In this document: positions 26,181-33,317 of the stretch, in pieces
How the letters are laid out: each line of letters begins with the position of its first letter
How positions within the stretch are numbered: position 1 is the first letter of the stretch
Assembly (NCBI RefSeq): GCF_001693385.1
Contig: NZ_CP016428.1
Coordinates: forward strand, 1,922,001-1,986,000
From: Bradyrhizobium icense
GTDB taxonomy: Bacteria > Pseudomonadota > Alphaproteobacteria > Rhizobiales > Xanthobacteraceae
DNA length: 64,000 nucleotides
Direction: 5' to 3'
Position numbers and translations under genes: made by a program
Notes under the pieces: generated by a model
Seen by the model: the letters and a program-made list of their open reading frames with translations, nothing else
Databases searched by the model: none
Told to the model about the DNA's origin: nothing

Positions 26181-26225
26181 GGTAGGCCCGGCAGGACTCG
26201 AACCTGCAACCAGACCGACCAGCGG
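26181..26225 (-). other. tRNA 3'-end fragment ending ACCA
   Basis: On the minus strand GTTGCAGGTTCGAGTCCTGC is a perfect T arm, followed by CGGGCCT and ACCA, a tRNA acceptor end with encoded CCA. The preceding bases (GCTGGTCGGTCTG) cannot be folded into a full anticodon arm with confidence. Likely an attachment-site scar. Confidence 0.5.
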
Positions 26226-26531
26226 GAGGATAGCGGTTCGCTTCGTTGACTTTGCTGTATTTTCGTTCGATTTCGCATTTGGGAGAGGTCGTTTCTGTGC
26301 GAAGCCGGTGCGGTCCACAGTTCGTCCGTCTATAGGCAATTCCTAGGGTGGGCGGACAATGCCGGTAGAACCGGTTGAGGGAGAGCCGACTGTCTGGCGA
26401 GAAGCGATAGCGACGACTCCTTCTCTCTTGATGCGTGAATAGCCAATATCATGGCATCCTCACCGGATCTAAAGCCGTCGAGGGAGCGGCCTAAATTTGG
26501 ATTGCTGACTGGTTCTCTAAGGAATTGCTGT

Positions 26532-27404
26532 TCAAAGCACGTCAGCCAAGGACTGCCCATGCAAGTCTATATTGAGCCCCTGCAGGCCTTGGTCGCTGAT
26601 TTCGCCTCCCATGGCTTTCAGGCTTTCCTCGCGAATCAAAGACATCAGGCCGCGTCGCAGCGCAAGGAATTCCGACGACATCATCATCGATTGCTGGCGA
26701 GGCCGTTCCAGCGGAATGGGAATTTCCGCCTTGATGGAGCCGGGGCGAGCCGTCATGCAGTAGACGCGGTCGGAAAGGAAGATCGCCTCGTCGATATCAT
26801 GTGTCACGAACAGGACCGAGATTTTCAGCCGCTGCCACATGTTGGTGAGGATTTGCTGCATGATGACCCGCGTCTGCGCATCCAGGGCACCGAAGGGCTC
26901 ATCGAGCAGAAGAACTTTCGGCCCGGTCGCCAGGGCGCGCACGATGCCGACGCGTTGCTTCATGCCGCCGGAAAGGCGGTCGGGATAATGCTTTTCGAAC
27001 GCTTCGAGTCCGGCGAGTCCAAGCAGGGTGCGCGCGGCTCTCTCGCGACGGGACCGGTCCATGCCGCGCATCTTCAGTCCGAATTCGACGTTTTCCCGGA
27101 CGGTCTTCCACGGGAAAAGCGAATATTGCTGAAACACCATCCCGCGCTCGGCGCTCGGGCCCTTCACCTCTTCGCCGTCGACCGTGACCGTTCCTGCGGT
27201 TGGCTTCAGGAAGCCTGCGACCGCGTTCAACAACGTGGACTTTCCGCAACCGGACGGGCCGACGATCGAGACGAATTCGCCCGGTTTAACGTGGATCTGC
27301 GTATCGGTGACGGCGGCCACGGACCCGTCGATGGTCTCGTAGCTCAGTGCGAAGTTCTTGACCTCAATGTGGCCGGCCGCGGCCTTCGCCTCGATCACAC
27401 TCAT
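26532..27404 (-). CDS. ABC transporter ATPase (SsuB/TauB/NrtD type)
   Basis: A 290-residue nucleotide-binding subunit. Walker A is GPSGCGKSTLL, the Q-loop lies in MVFQQYSLFPWKTV, the signature is LSGGMKQR, Walker B is VLLLDEPFGALD and the switch His is in FVTHDIDEA. The subclass with SLFPW and ALDAQTR is typical of nitrate/sulfonate/taurine importers. The start at 27404 overlaps the permease stop by 4 bp. It is the third gene of a minus-strand operon with permease and binding protein. Confidence 0.93.
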   Translation of the reverse strand: MSVIEAKAAAGHIEVKNFALSYETIDGSVAAVTDTQIHVKPGEFVSIVGPSGCGKSTLLNAVAGFLKPTAGTVTVDGEEVKGPSAERGMVFQQYSLFPWKTVRENVEFGLKMRGMDRSRRERAARTLLGLAGLEAFEKHYPDRLSGGMKQRVGIVRALATGPKVLLLDEPFGALDAQTRVIMQQILTNMWQRLKISVLFVTHDIDEAIFLSDRVYCMTARPGSIKAEIPIPLERPRQQSMMMSSEFLALRRGLMSLIREESLKAMGGEISDQGLQGLNIDLHGQSLADVL

Positions 27405-28309
27405 GTGCGTCCCCACGGCATCGCAAGCCTTCCGGCGGAGCGGATCAGCAGGCTGGACGTCAGGCCGAGTACGCCGATCGCGATCATGCCGAGCGCGATG
27501 TCGGCATACTGGACCAGCGAATAGGCTTCCCAGGTGAAATATCCGATCCCGTACTGGCCGGAGATCATCTCGGCCGCGATCAGCGAAACCCACGCAACGC
27601 CCATCCCGACGGTGAGCCCGGTGAAGATGTGCGGAAGCGAAGCGGGAAAATACACCTCGCGAAAGATCGAAGTTTCCCTGGCCCCGAGGCATCGCGCAGC
27701 GCGAACAAGAACCGGGTCGACCAGCGCCATGCCGTGCAGGGTGTTGACCAGGATCGGGAAGAACGAGCCGAGGAACGTAATGAAGACGATGCTCTGTTCG
27801 TTTGTCGGCCAGAGCATGATTGCCATCGGCACCCAGGCGATGGCAGGGATCGGGCGAAGCACCTCGGAAACCGGGAACACCACTTCATGGATCAGCTTGA
27901 AGCGGCCCATGACAAGACCAAGCGGCACCGCGACAAGTGTCGCCAGGGCGAAGCCGAATATGATTCGACGACAACTCAGCAGGACATGCATCAGGAATTT
28001 GGGGTCGTGAATTGCTTTCGTAAAGCTGTCGTAGACGTCAAGCGGAGAAGGCACATTGGTGAACCGCACGAAGAACACGACGCGGTATTTCGTCAGCAGG
28101 TGCCAGACAATCAGAAATGCGACCAGGGAAACGGCCCCGATCAGCGCAGCCCGCAGACGGCCCTTGTTGAGCCGGTACCAGCGCGCCGCCATGACGGCGA
28201 AGGTTGCGGGCTCGTCGACGGGCGTTGCGGCGGGCGGCGGTGGCTCGGCGGCGACCTTGGGGGTTTCGTGTTCTGTCGGATGCAGCGCATGCGCAGGACT
28301 GCTGCTCAT
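27401..28309 (-). CDS. ABC transporter permease (SsuC/TauC type)
   Basis: A 302-residue inner-membrane protein with a Pro-rich cytoplasmic head (about 45 residues) and six or so helices. The BPD_transp_1 coupling loop is RCLGARETSIFREVYFPASL. The sequence IPAIAWVPMAIMLWPTNEQS is characteristic of nitrate/sulfonate/taurine permeases. It overlaps its neighbours by 4 bp on both sides, so the three genes are translationally coupled. Confidence 0.92.
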   Translation of the reverse strand: MSSSPAHALHPTEHETPKVAAEPPPPAATPVDEPATFAVMAARWYRLNKGRLRAALIGAVSLVAFLIVWHLLTKYRVVFFVRFTNVPSPLDVYDSFTKAIHDPKFLMHVLLSCRRIIFGFALATLVAVPLGLVMGRFKLIHEVVFPVSEVLRPIPAIAWVPMAIMLWPTNEQSIVFITFLGSFFPILVNTLHGMALVDPVLVRAARCLGARETSIFREVYFPASLPHIFTGLTVGMGVAWVSLIAAEMISGQYGIGYFTWEAYSLVQYADIALGMIAIGVLGLTSSLLIRSAGRLAMPWGRT

Positions 28310-29739
28310 GTCCTGCCTCCGCCAACGGCCGACTTCACCGCCTCTTCGAAACCAAGGACCTTGCCGTTGTTGTTGGCAGCGTAAGCCTCGGCGTCCTTCT
28401 TCAGCAGGAACGGCGCAACATCGCCGCCGGCGACCGCATAGAAGGCCTGGTCGGCGAACAATTTGATGCCGCGCGTCGTGTCGAAGACATAAGTGACGTT
28501 GATCTTCTTTCCCTTGGCCTTGAAATCCGCGTAGGCGCCGAGCGTGCAGCTAGCGCTGCTGAACGGCAGAATGCCTGCGTCATCGACCCACACCTCGCCG
28601 GACTTGCGGGGATCAGAAATCGGCTTCTTGCAGAACTTGTCGTCGCCGGAAATCTCGTAGTTCTTGGTGCTGGCGAGCTGGGCGTCGTAGTCCAGCTTCA
28701 TGTCGGCATAGGCTTTGCGGATGAAAGAGTCGTCGACCCATTTCTTCGGATCGAATTCCTTCATTCGTCCAAGGTTCTGCAGCACCTTGACATCGACTTC
28801 CGCCGCGTCGATCAGGGCTGGCTTGATGGTGGGATCGGTGGTCATGTTGCCGCTCGGGCCGAGAAAGATGTAGACGACTTCCTTGCTGATGCCGGTCCAT
28901 TCCGCGATTTTTTCCGCTGCAAGTTTCGGGTCGGCGCGCAGCCATTGGTTGGCGGCGATGATCGCTTTCATATAGGCGACGACGACCTCGGGATACTTTT
29001 CTGCGAAGTCGGTGCGGACGACGACGCCGTGCCAGGTCGGCAGGTTGGTCTCCACGCCGTCGAAGATCTTGCGCGCAAATCCGCGAAACGGCAGCAGCTC
29101 GGCGAACGGGACGAAGTCGGCGTGGCCGTCGATCTTCTTCTCCTGAAGGTTGGTCGAACCAACTTCAGGGCTTTGGCTGACGAGCTGGAAGAAATCCGCC
29201 GGATAACCTCGGTCCTGCATCGCCTTCAGAACCATGCCATGGGCAGCCGAGCCGAAGGGGACGCTGACCAGCTTGCCCTTGAGATCGGCGAGCTCGTAAT
29301 AGGGTGAGTCTTTGTGGACGACGAGGCCATTGCCCGAGCCGGACAGGCTGTAGGCTGCAACCGCGATCAGGCGGCTCTTGCTCTCGGGATTCTTCTCAAA
29401 CGTGAACCCGTTGACGACAAGCGGATAGTCTCCCATCGCACCGAATTGCAGCTTGTTGGCCATCATGCCGTTGGTGACGGGGGGACCCGAGGTGAAGTTC
29501 TGCCATTCGAGCTCGAACTTGATGTTGGCATACTTGCCGTCGGTCGGAAGGTACTTCTCCAGCAGGCGCAACTGGCGGATCACGATCCCGGTCGTCACGG
29601 TGTTGGTCGTGGTGTCCTGGGTGCCGATGCCAATCTTGATGGTTTCGCCAAAGGCCGGCTGCGCGAGCACCAAGGCCACAGACGCTGCGGATATCGCTAT
29701 CGAGAGTGATTGGACTTGGCGGACCATGTTCATCCTCAT
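28306..29739 (-). CDS. ABC substrate-binding protein with NosL-like C-terminal domain
   Basis: A 477-residue periplasmic protein. Residues 1-31 are a signal peptide (cleavage after AFG). Residues about 32-345 form an NMT1/SsuA-type binding fold (GTQDTTTNTVTTGIVIRQL, then LQFGAMGDYPLVVNG). The usual family length is about 330, but here about 130 residues follow. That tail has Cys at 370 and 398 and ends YVFDTTRGIKLFADQAFYAV through DVAPFLLKKDAEAYAANNNG and KVLGFEEAVKSA, which resembles the copper-binding NosL fold. The fusion suggests the ligand or a metal is handled in the periplasm. The ligand class (sulfonate, taurine, nitrate or similar) is inferred only from family. Confidence 0.85.
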   Translation of the reverse strand: MRMNMVRQVQSLSIAISAASVALVLAQPAFGETIKIGIGTQDTTTNTVTTGIVIRQLRLLEKYLPTDGKYANIKFELEWQNFTSGPPVTNGMMANKLQFGAMGDYPLVVNGFTFEKNPESKSRLIAVAAYSLSGSGNGLVVHKDSPYYELADLKGKLVSVPFGSAAHGMVLKAMQDRGYPADFFQLVSQSPEVGSTNLQEKKIDGHADFVPFAELLPFRGFARKIFDGVETNLPTWHGVVVRTDFAEKYPEVVVAYMKAIIAANQWLRADPKLAAEKIAEWTGISKEVVYIFLGPSGNMTTDPTIKPALIDAAEVDVKVLQNLGRMKEFDPKKWVDDSFIRKAYADMKLDYDAQLASTKNYEISGDDKFCKKPISDPRKSGEVWVDDAGILPFSSASCTLGAYADFKAKGKKINVTYVFDTTRGIKLFADQAFYAVAGGDVAPFLLKKDAEAYAANNNGKVLGFEEAVKSAVGGGRT

Positions 29740-29765
29740 TTGGTTGGAAGCGCTGCACCCATGAT

Positions 29766-29821
29766 TGGTTGGGTCAACCTTCCCTGCAAATGCGGACTGG
29801 CCATCGGAGTGGATTAGTTGC
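29766..29821 (-). promoter_or_regulatory. ABC operon upstream region: inverted repeat and AACTAAT site
   Basis: GGTTG-GGT-CAACC at 29767-29779 is a perfect 5-bp inverted repeat about 30 bp upstream of the binding-protein start. GCAACTAAT (minus strand, 29813-29821) lies about 75 bp upstream and recurs before other genes of the cluster. Both are candidate operator elements. Confidence 0.4.
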
Positions 29822-29890
29822 CGTTAAAGGTCGGTTGCATACTCGTTGGGCAGTTTTGCTGTGCAAAGCCGCTTGCGTGTGCAGCCAAAC

Positions 29891-30670
29891 TCAATCCGAT
29901 GCCTGACCGCGCATTTCTTCCAGAACATTCGGCAGGCAGACGACGATCTGCGACCGCTTCGTCAGCACGATCCGCTTCTGCTGCATTCGCTTGAGGCTGA
30001 TCGTCACCCATTGCCGGGTTGCACCCACCATGTGCGCCAGGTCGGCATGGGTAAAAGCCGCGGCGATGACGACGCCGTCGGGATCTTCGACGCCGTATAG
30101 ATCCATCAGGTGCAACAGAAGGTGGGCCAACCGCTGCGTGATGGAGCGCGTTCCCAGCATCTGCGCCAGTGCCGAATAGCACTTGCCCTTGAACGCGAGC
30201 CCCTCGATCAGCCCGATCGCAAGATTGGGAATTTCGGCTGCCAGCGTTCGCAGTTCTTTGCCGGGGAGCTGCACGACACTGCAGTTGCTGGAGGCGACGC
30301 CGGACCATTGATGAATGCCGGTGTCGAAGACCTCCGGCCCGCCCACGAAATTGCCGGCGTGCCAATAGGCGAGGGTGATTTCCCGTCCAAGAGGTGAGGA
30401 ATAGAAGACACGGATGCGGCCGCTTTCGATCAGGAAAATGCCGTCATGTTTCGCGCCCTGACTGAAAAGTGTCTGTCCCCGACTCAGGACCCTTCGGCGC
30501 CCCTGCTTCAGAACGATGTCGCGCTCGCGTGTCGTTAGCTTCTCCATCAGCGACGGCGGACCGCCGATCAATTGCTGGTTCTCGGTAAGAAGCAGGGAAG
30601 TTGATTTCGTCGCCATAACCGCGGCCGAAGGCAAGCTTCCGCGCACCATATTTCCAGCCTGCAGCAACAT
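29891..30670 (-). CDS. Crp/Fnr-family transcriptional regulator
   Basis: A 259-residue regulator. The cyclic-nucleotide-binding-like domain covers about residues 40-150 (RRVLSRGQTLFSQGAKHDGI, then FLIESGRIRVFYSS). The C-terminal winged helix contains FTHADLAHMVGATRQWVTIS. There is no N-terminal Fe-S cysteine cluster, so it is unlikely to be an oxygen-sensing Fnr. The start at 30670 has GGAG seven bases upstream. It lies upstream of the ABC operon on the same strand and within the redox cluster, so it probably controls these genes. Confidence 0.85.
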   Translation of the reverse strand: MLLQAGNMVRGSLPSAAVMATKSTSLLLTENQQLIGGPPSLMEKLTTRERDIVLKQGRRRVLSRGQTLFSQGAKHDGIFLIESGRIRVFYSSPLGREITLAYWHAGNFVGGPEVFDTGIHQWSGVASSNCSVVQLPGKELRTLAAEIPNLAIGLIEGLAFKGKCYSALAQMLGTRSITQRLAHLLLHLMDLYGVEDPDGVVIAAAFTHADLAHMVGATRQWVTISLKRMQQKRIVLTKRSQIVVCLPNVLEEMRGQASD

Positions 30671-30681
30671 TGCCGATCTCC

Positions 30682-30701
30682 AGATCATCTAGAACTGATC
30701 T
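30682..30701. promoter_or_regulatory. Inverted repeat before the Crp/Fnr gene
   Basis: AGATCA-N8-TGATCT is a perfect 6-bp inverted repeat beginning 12 bp upstream of the regulator's start codon. It is a plausible autoregulatory operator. Confidence 0.4.
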
Positions 30702-30771
30702 AAAAAGCAGCAATCTTCGTGCCAGATTGATCTTTCGTCATCAAAGTCGCGGCCGAGAAAGCCGAATGGAA

Positions 30772-31074
30772 TCAATGGCTGGCCAAACTAGCCAAGTAGC
30801 TCTTGGGATAAATCCCTCTGTTGTGCCCATCCGAGAACGAAATGTTCAAGCCGTAGCCGAGGTCGGCGACTTCCACGATGGCGATTCCGGGGAACCGGTC
30901 CGGGAAGCGTTCGTCAAAGCGGGCGCGGGTGCAATGCGCGCATTTGCAGGACAGCCGAAGCTTCTCCGCCGCGAGCGTGACGCGCGATCCGCCGCTTGCC
31001 ATCATCGATAGCGAGGAGAGATCGGCGCTCACTTCGCAAGCCAGCGGCGCCGCAATCGGTTGTAACGTCGACAT
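30772..31074 (-). CDS. DUF971 domain protein
   Basis: A 100-residue protein with the fold of the N-terminal domain of gamma-butyrobetaine hydroxylase (DUF971): LRLSCKCAHCTRARFDERFP, then IAIVEVADLGYGLNISFSDG and GIYPKSYLASL. The CKCAHC cysteines could bind zinc or an iron-sulfur centre. Stand-alone DUF971 proteins often accompany Fe-S or redox genes. The start at 31074 (MSTLQPIAAPL) is chosen because the domain follows it. It is divergent from the YeiH gene. Confidence 0.75.
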   Translation of the reverse strand: MSTLQPIAAPLACEVSADLSSLSMMASGGSRVTLAAEKLRLSCKCAHCTRARFDERFPDRFPGIAIVEVADLGYGLNISFSDGHNRGIYPKSYLASLASH

Positions 31075-31125
31075 CGAGGAAGTCCTTCCTTTCCAAGGGC
31101 TACCATCCGACAGCTCGCCCGGATA

Positions 31126-31137
31126 GCAACTAATTGC
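31126..31137. promoter_or_regulatory. AACTAAT-type site in DUF971/YeiH divergent region
   Basis: GCAACTAATTGC lies between the divergent DUF971 (ATG 31074) and YeiH (ATG 31232) genes. Its core CAACTAATTGC is repeated exactly at 33239-33249 before the flavoprotein gene. Confidence 0.4.
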
Positions 31138-31231
31138 CGGCGTGCGCCGAATCCCGATTCTGGAAATTACTTGCTTGTCCCGCTCCGGTGTCGCGAACAC
31201 GACTTCGCGAACATTGCGCGGGGCAGGAATC

Positions 31232-32245
31232 ATGTTGCATCAAACCGGAGGGTTGAGCGAACCGAACCGGCTTTGGAGGGATCTCCCGGGGATCGCCCTC
31301 TGCGCACTGATCGCCTGCTCGGCGACGTGGACAGCGCTGCTCGCGGGTTCTGCTGTTGTCTGGGGCCTGATCTTCGGTCTCGTCCTCGCCGCGATCTGGT
31401 CGCCGCCGGCGCTGCTTAAAACGGGCATTTCGTTTGCTGCGAAGCAAGTGATGCGCATTGGTGTCGCGCTGCTTGGATTTCAGATCTCGCTCTCGACCTT
31501 GCAGGTTCTGGACGTGGCTGACGTCGCGGCAATCGTGATTAATGTGGCGATCATTCTGGCGGTGGGGTGGTTCGTGGGTCCAATGCTCGGAATCACGAGG
31601 GAGCTGTCGCTGGTCGCCGCGGCTTCCGTCGCCATTTGCGGTGCGTCGGCCGCCGCCGCAGTGGCGTGTGTAGTCATGCGCAATGATTCGGCCAACCGAG
31701 ATGTGGCCTGCACGATTGGCGCCGTCAGCATCATATCGTCGGCGGCAATGATCCTGTATCCGCCGCTGGTTCAGATGGCCGGGCTCGGCCCGGCAGCCGG
31801 CGGCATTTTTCTTGGTGGAACTATTCAGGAGGTGGCACACGCGGTTGCTGCTGGCTACAGCGTCAATCCGGAGACCGGCGACATGGCGACGGTAGCAAAG
31901 CTCTTGCGCGTCGCGCTGCTCGCGCCAGCCTGCATCGCCGTGTCCTTTTTCGCGTCAAGCGGTGGCGCTTCTCCAAAGCCTTCATTGCCGCTGCCGCCGG
32001 CTTTCCTGGTCGCATTCGTCGTGGCTGCGCTGCTCAATGCCTCGGGGCTTGTCCCGCGCGAACTGTCTCAGGCGACCGCGCCGCTCTCGCGTTTCTGTCT
32101 CGTCATGTCGATGGCGGCTATCGGATTGACATTGCCCTGGAGAAGCATTCGTGCCTTCGGCCTGAAGCCGATCATGCTCCTGCTAATTCTTTCCGTGGTC
32201 CTGATCGGGTCGTCGTTAATCTACGTCACATATGGGTCGTCCTGA
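31232..32245 (+). CDS. YeiH/UPF0324-family membrane protein (putative sulfate exporter)
   Basis: A 337-residue protein with about ten membrane helices. Signature elements include GISFAAKQVMRIGVALLGF, VAICGASAAAAVACV and GGIFLGGTIQEVAHAVAAGY, all typical of YeiH. The family is called putative sulfate exporter, but transport data are sparse. The start at 31232 (MLHQTGGLS) follows GGCAGGAATC. Its place in a cluster with AprAB-like redox proteins is consistent with removal of an oxidised sulfur product. Confidence 0.85.
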   Translation: MLHQTGGLSEPNRLWRDLPGIALCALIACSATWTALLAGSAVVWGLIFGLVLAAIWSPPALLKTGISFAAKQVMRIGVALLGFQISLSTLQVLDVADVAAIVINVAIILAVGWFVGPMLGITRELSLVAAASVAICGASAAAAVACVVMRNDSANRDVACTIGAVSIISSAAMILYPPLVQMAGLGPAAGGIFLGGTIQEVAHAVAAGYSVNPETGDMATVAKLLRVALLAPACIAVSFFASSGGASPKPSLPLPPAFLVAFVVAALLNASGLVPRELSQATAPLSRFCLVMSMAAIGLTLPWRSIRAFGLKPIMLLLILSVVLIGSSLIYVTYGSS

Positions 32246-32264
32246 TGCAGTTCGCAAAAAATTA

Positions 32265-32274
32265 GAAACTAATC
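32265..32274. promoter_or_regulatory. AACTAAT-type site before ferredoxin-NADP reductase
   Basis: GAAACTAATC lies 108 bp before the reductase ATG in an AT-rich intergenic stretch after YeiH. It matches the heptamer shared by the cluster's other upstream regions. Confidence 0.35.
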
Positions 32275-32381
32275 GACCGAGAACTGAAGTCCGTAGTTGC
32301 GAAAGTTTTCCTTCCAACCAACGTTCCGCCGTCGCGCTAACGCGCGTTTTGACGATCGAGCGATCGAAGGAGAGAAGGACG

Positions 32382-33155
32382 ATGAGCGCTTATCAGAAGG
32401 AAACGGTTCTTTCAGTGAAACACTGGACCGATTCCCTGTTCAGCTTTACAGCCACGCGCGATCCGGGCTTTCGCTTCCAGAATGGACAGTTCGCGATGAT
32501 CGGGCTGGAGGTCGAAGGGCGTCCGCTTGTCCGCGCCTATAGCATGGCGAGCGCCAATCATGAGGACTCCCTCGAATTTTTTAGCATCAAGGTCAATGAT
32601 GGACCGCTGACCTCGCGCCTGCAGAAGATCAAGGAGGGTGACATTATTCTCGTCGGCCGCAAGGCAACCGGTACGCTCATCACCGGGAACCTTATTCCCG
32701 GGAAGCGGCTGCTGCTGCTTTCGACCGGGACGGGCATAGCGCCGTTCGCCAGCCTCATCAAGGATCCTGACGTCTATGAGTCCTATGAGACGATCATTCT
32801 CGCCCATGGCTGCCGCCAGGTTTCCGAATTGGCCTACGGTGAACGCCTGGTGGAGAAGCTTCGAGCGGACGAGTTGTTCGGACCGCTGCTCGCTGACAAG
32901 TTGATCTATTATCCGACCGTGACCCGTGAGCCGTTCCGCAACCGCGGCCGCATCTCCGATTTGATCGAATCGGGCCAGCTCTTCAACGACTTCGGGATAC
33001 CCGTGCTGGACCGCGAGACCGACCGCGTCATGCTGTGCGGCAGTCCCGGCATGCTGGAGGAACTCCGCGCGATGTTCACGGGGCGCGGCTTTGTTGAAGG
33101 CAATCACAGCGAGCCGGGGCACTTCGTGATCGAGAAGGCTTTCGTTGAGCGATAA
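32382..33155 (+). CDS. fpr: Ferredoxin--NADP(+) reductase
   Basis: A 257-residue FAD enzyme of the bacterial Fpr class. FAD binding is shown by RAYSMASANHEDSLEFFSIK. The NADP domain begins LLLLSTGTGIAPFASLIKDP and includes MLCGSPGMLEELRAMFTGRG. It ends HFVIEKAFVER, with the C-terminal aromatic region typical of Fpr. The start at 32382 follows AAGGAG. It probably exchanges electrons between NADPH and the ferredoxins encoded downstream. Confidence 0.92.
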   Translation: MSAYQKETVLSVKHWTDSLFSFTATRDPGFRFQNGQFAMIGLEVEGRPLVRAYSMASANHEDSLEFFSIKVNDGPLTSRLQKIKEGDIILVGRKATGTLITGNLIPGKRLLLLSTGTGIAPFASLIKDPDVYESYETIILAHGCRQVSELAYGERLVEKLRADELFGPLLADKLIYYPTVTREPFRNRGRISDLIESGQLFNDFGIPVLDRETDRVMLCGSPGMLEELRAMFTGRGFVEGNHSEPGHFVIEKAFVER

Positions 33156-33237
33156 TGGGCGCACCTGCCTCTTTGTTGTTCAGCACCTGACCTCGATTTC
33201 GGCAGCGGGCCCAAACAATGGGATTCTCTCTTCAGCG

Positions 33238-33249
33238 ACAACTAATTGC
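33238..33249. promoter_or_regulatory. AACTAAT-type site before the AprA-like gene
   Basis: ACAACTAATTGC lies about 70 bp before the flavoprotein ATG. It shares an identical 11-mer with the DUF971/YeiH intergenic site. Confidence 0.4.
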
Positions 33250-33317
33250 TATCGCCAAAGGGCGAAGCGAACGAACCTAGCGCCAAGACGGCGAACACGC
33301 CGAACCAGGAGCAAGTG

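Larger units (their letters stand above)
25798..26531. other. Intergenic boundary with tRNA halves
   Basis: No protein gene is supported in this 730-bp stretch. It contains tRNA-like fragments at about 26128-26145 (plus) and 26181-26225 (minus), described separately. It separates the Rnk-rich accessory region from the ABC transporter cluster. Confidence 0.5.
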
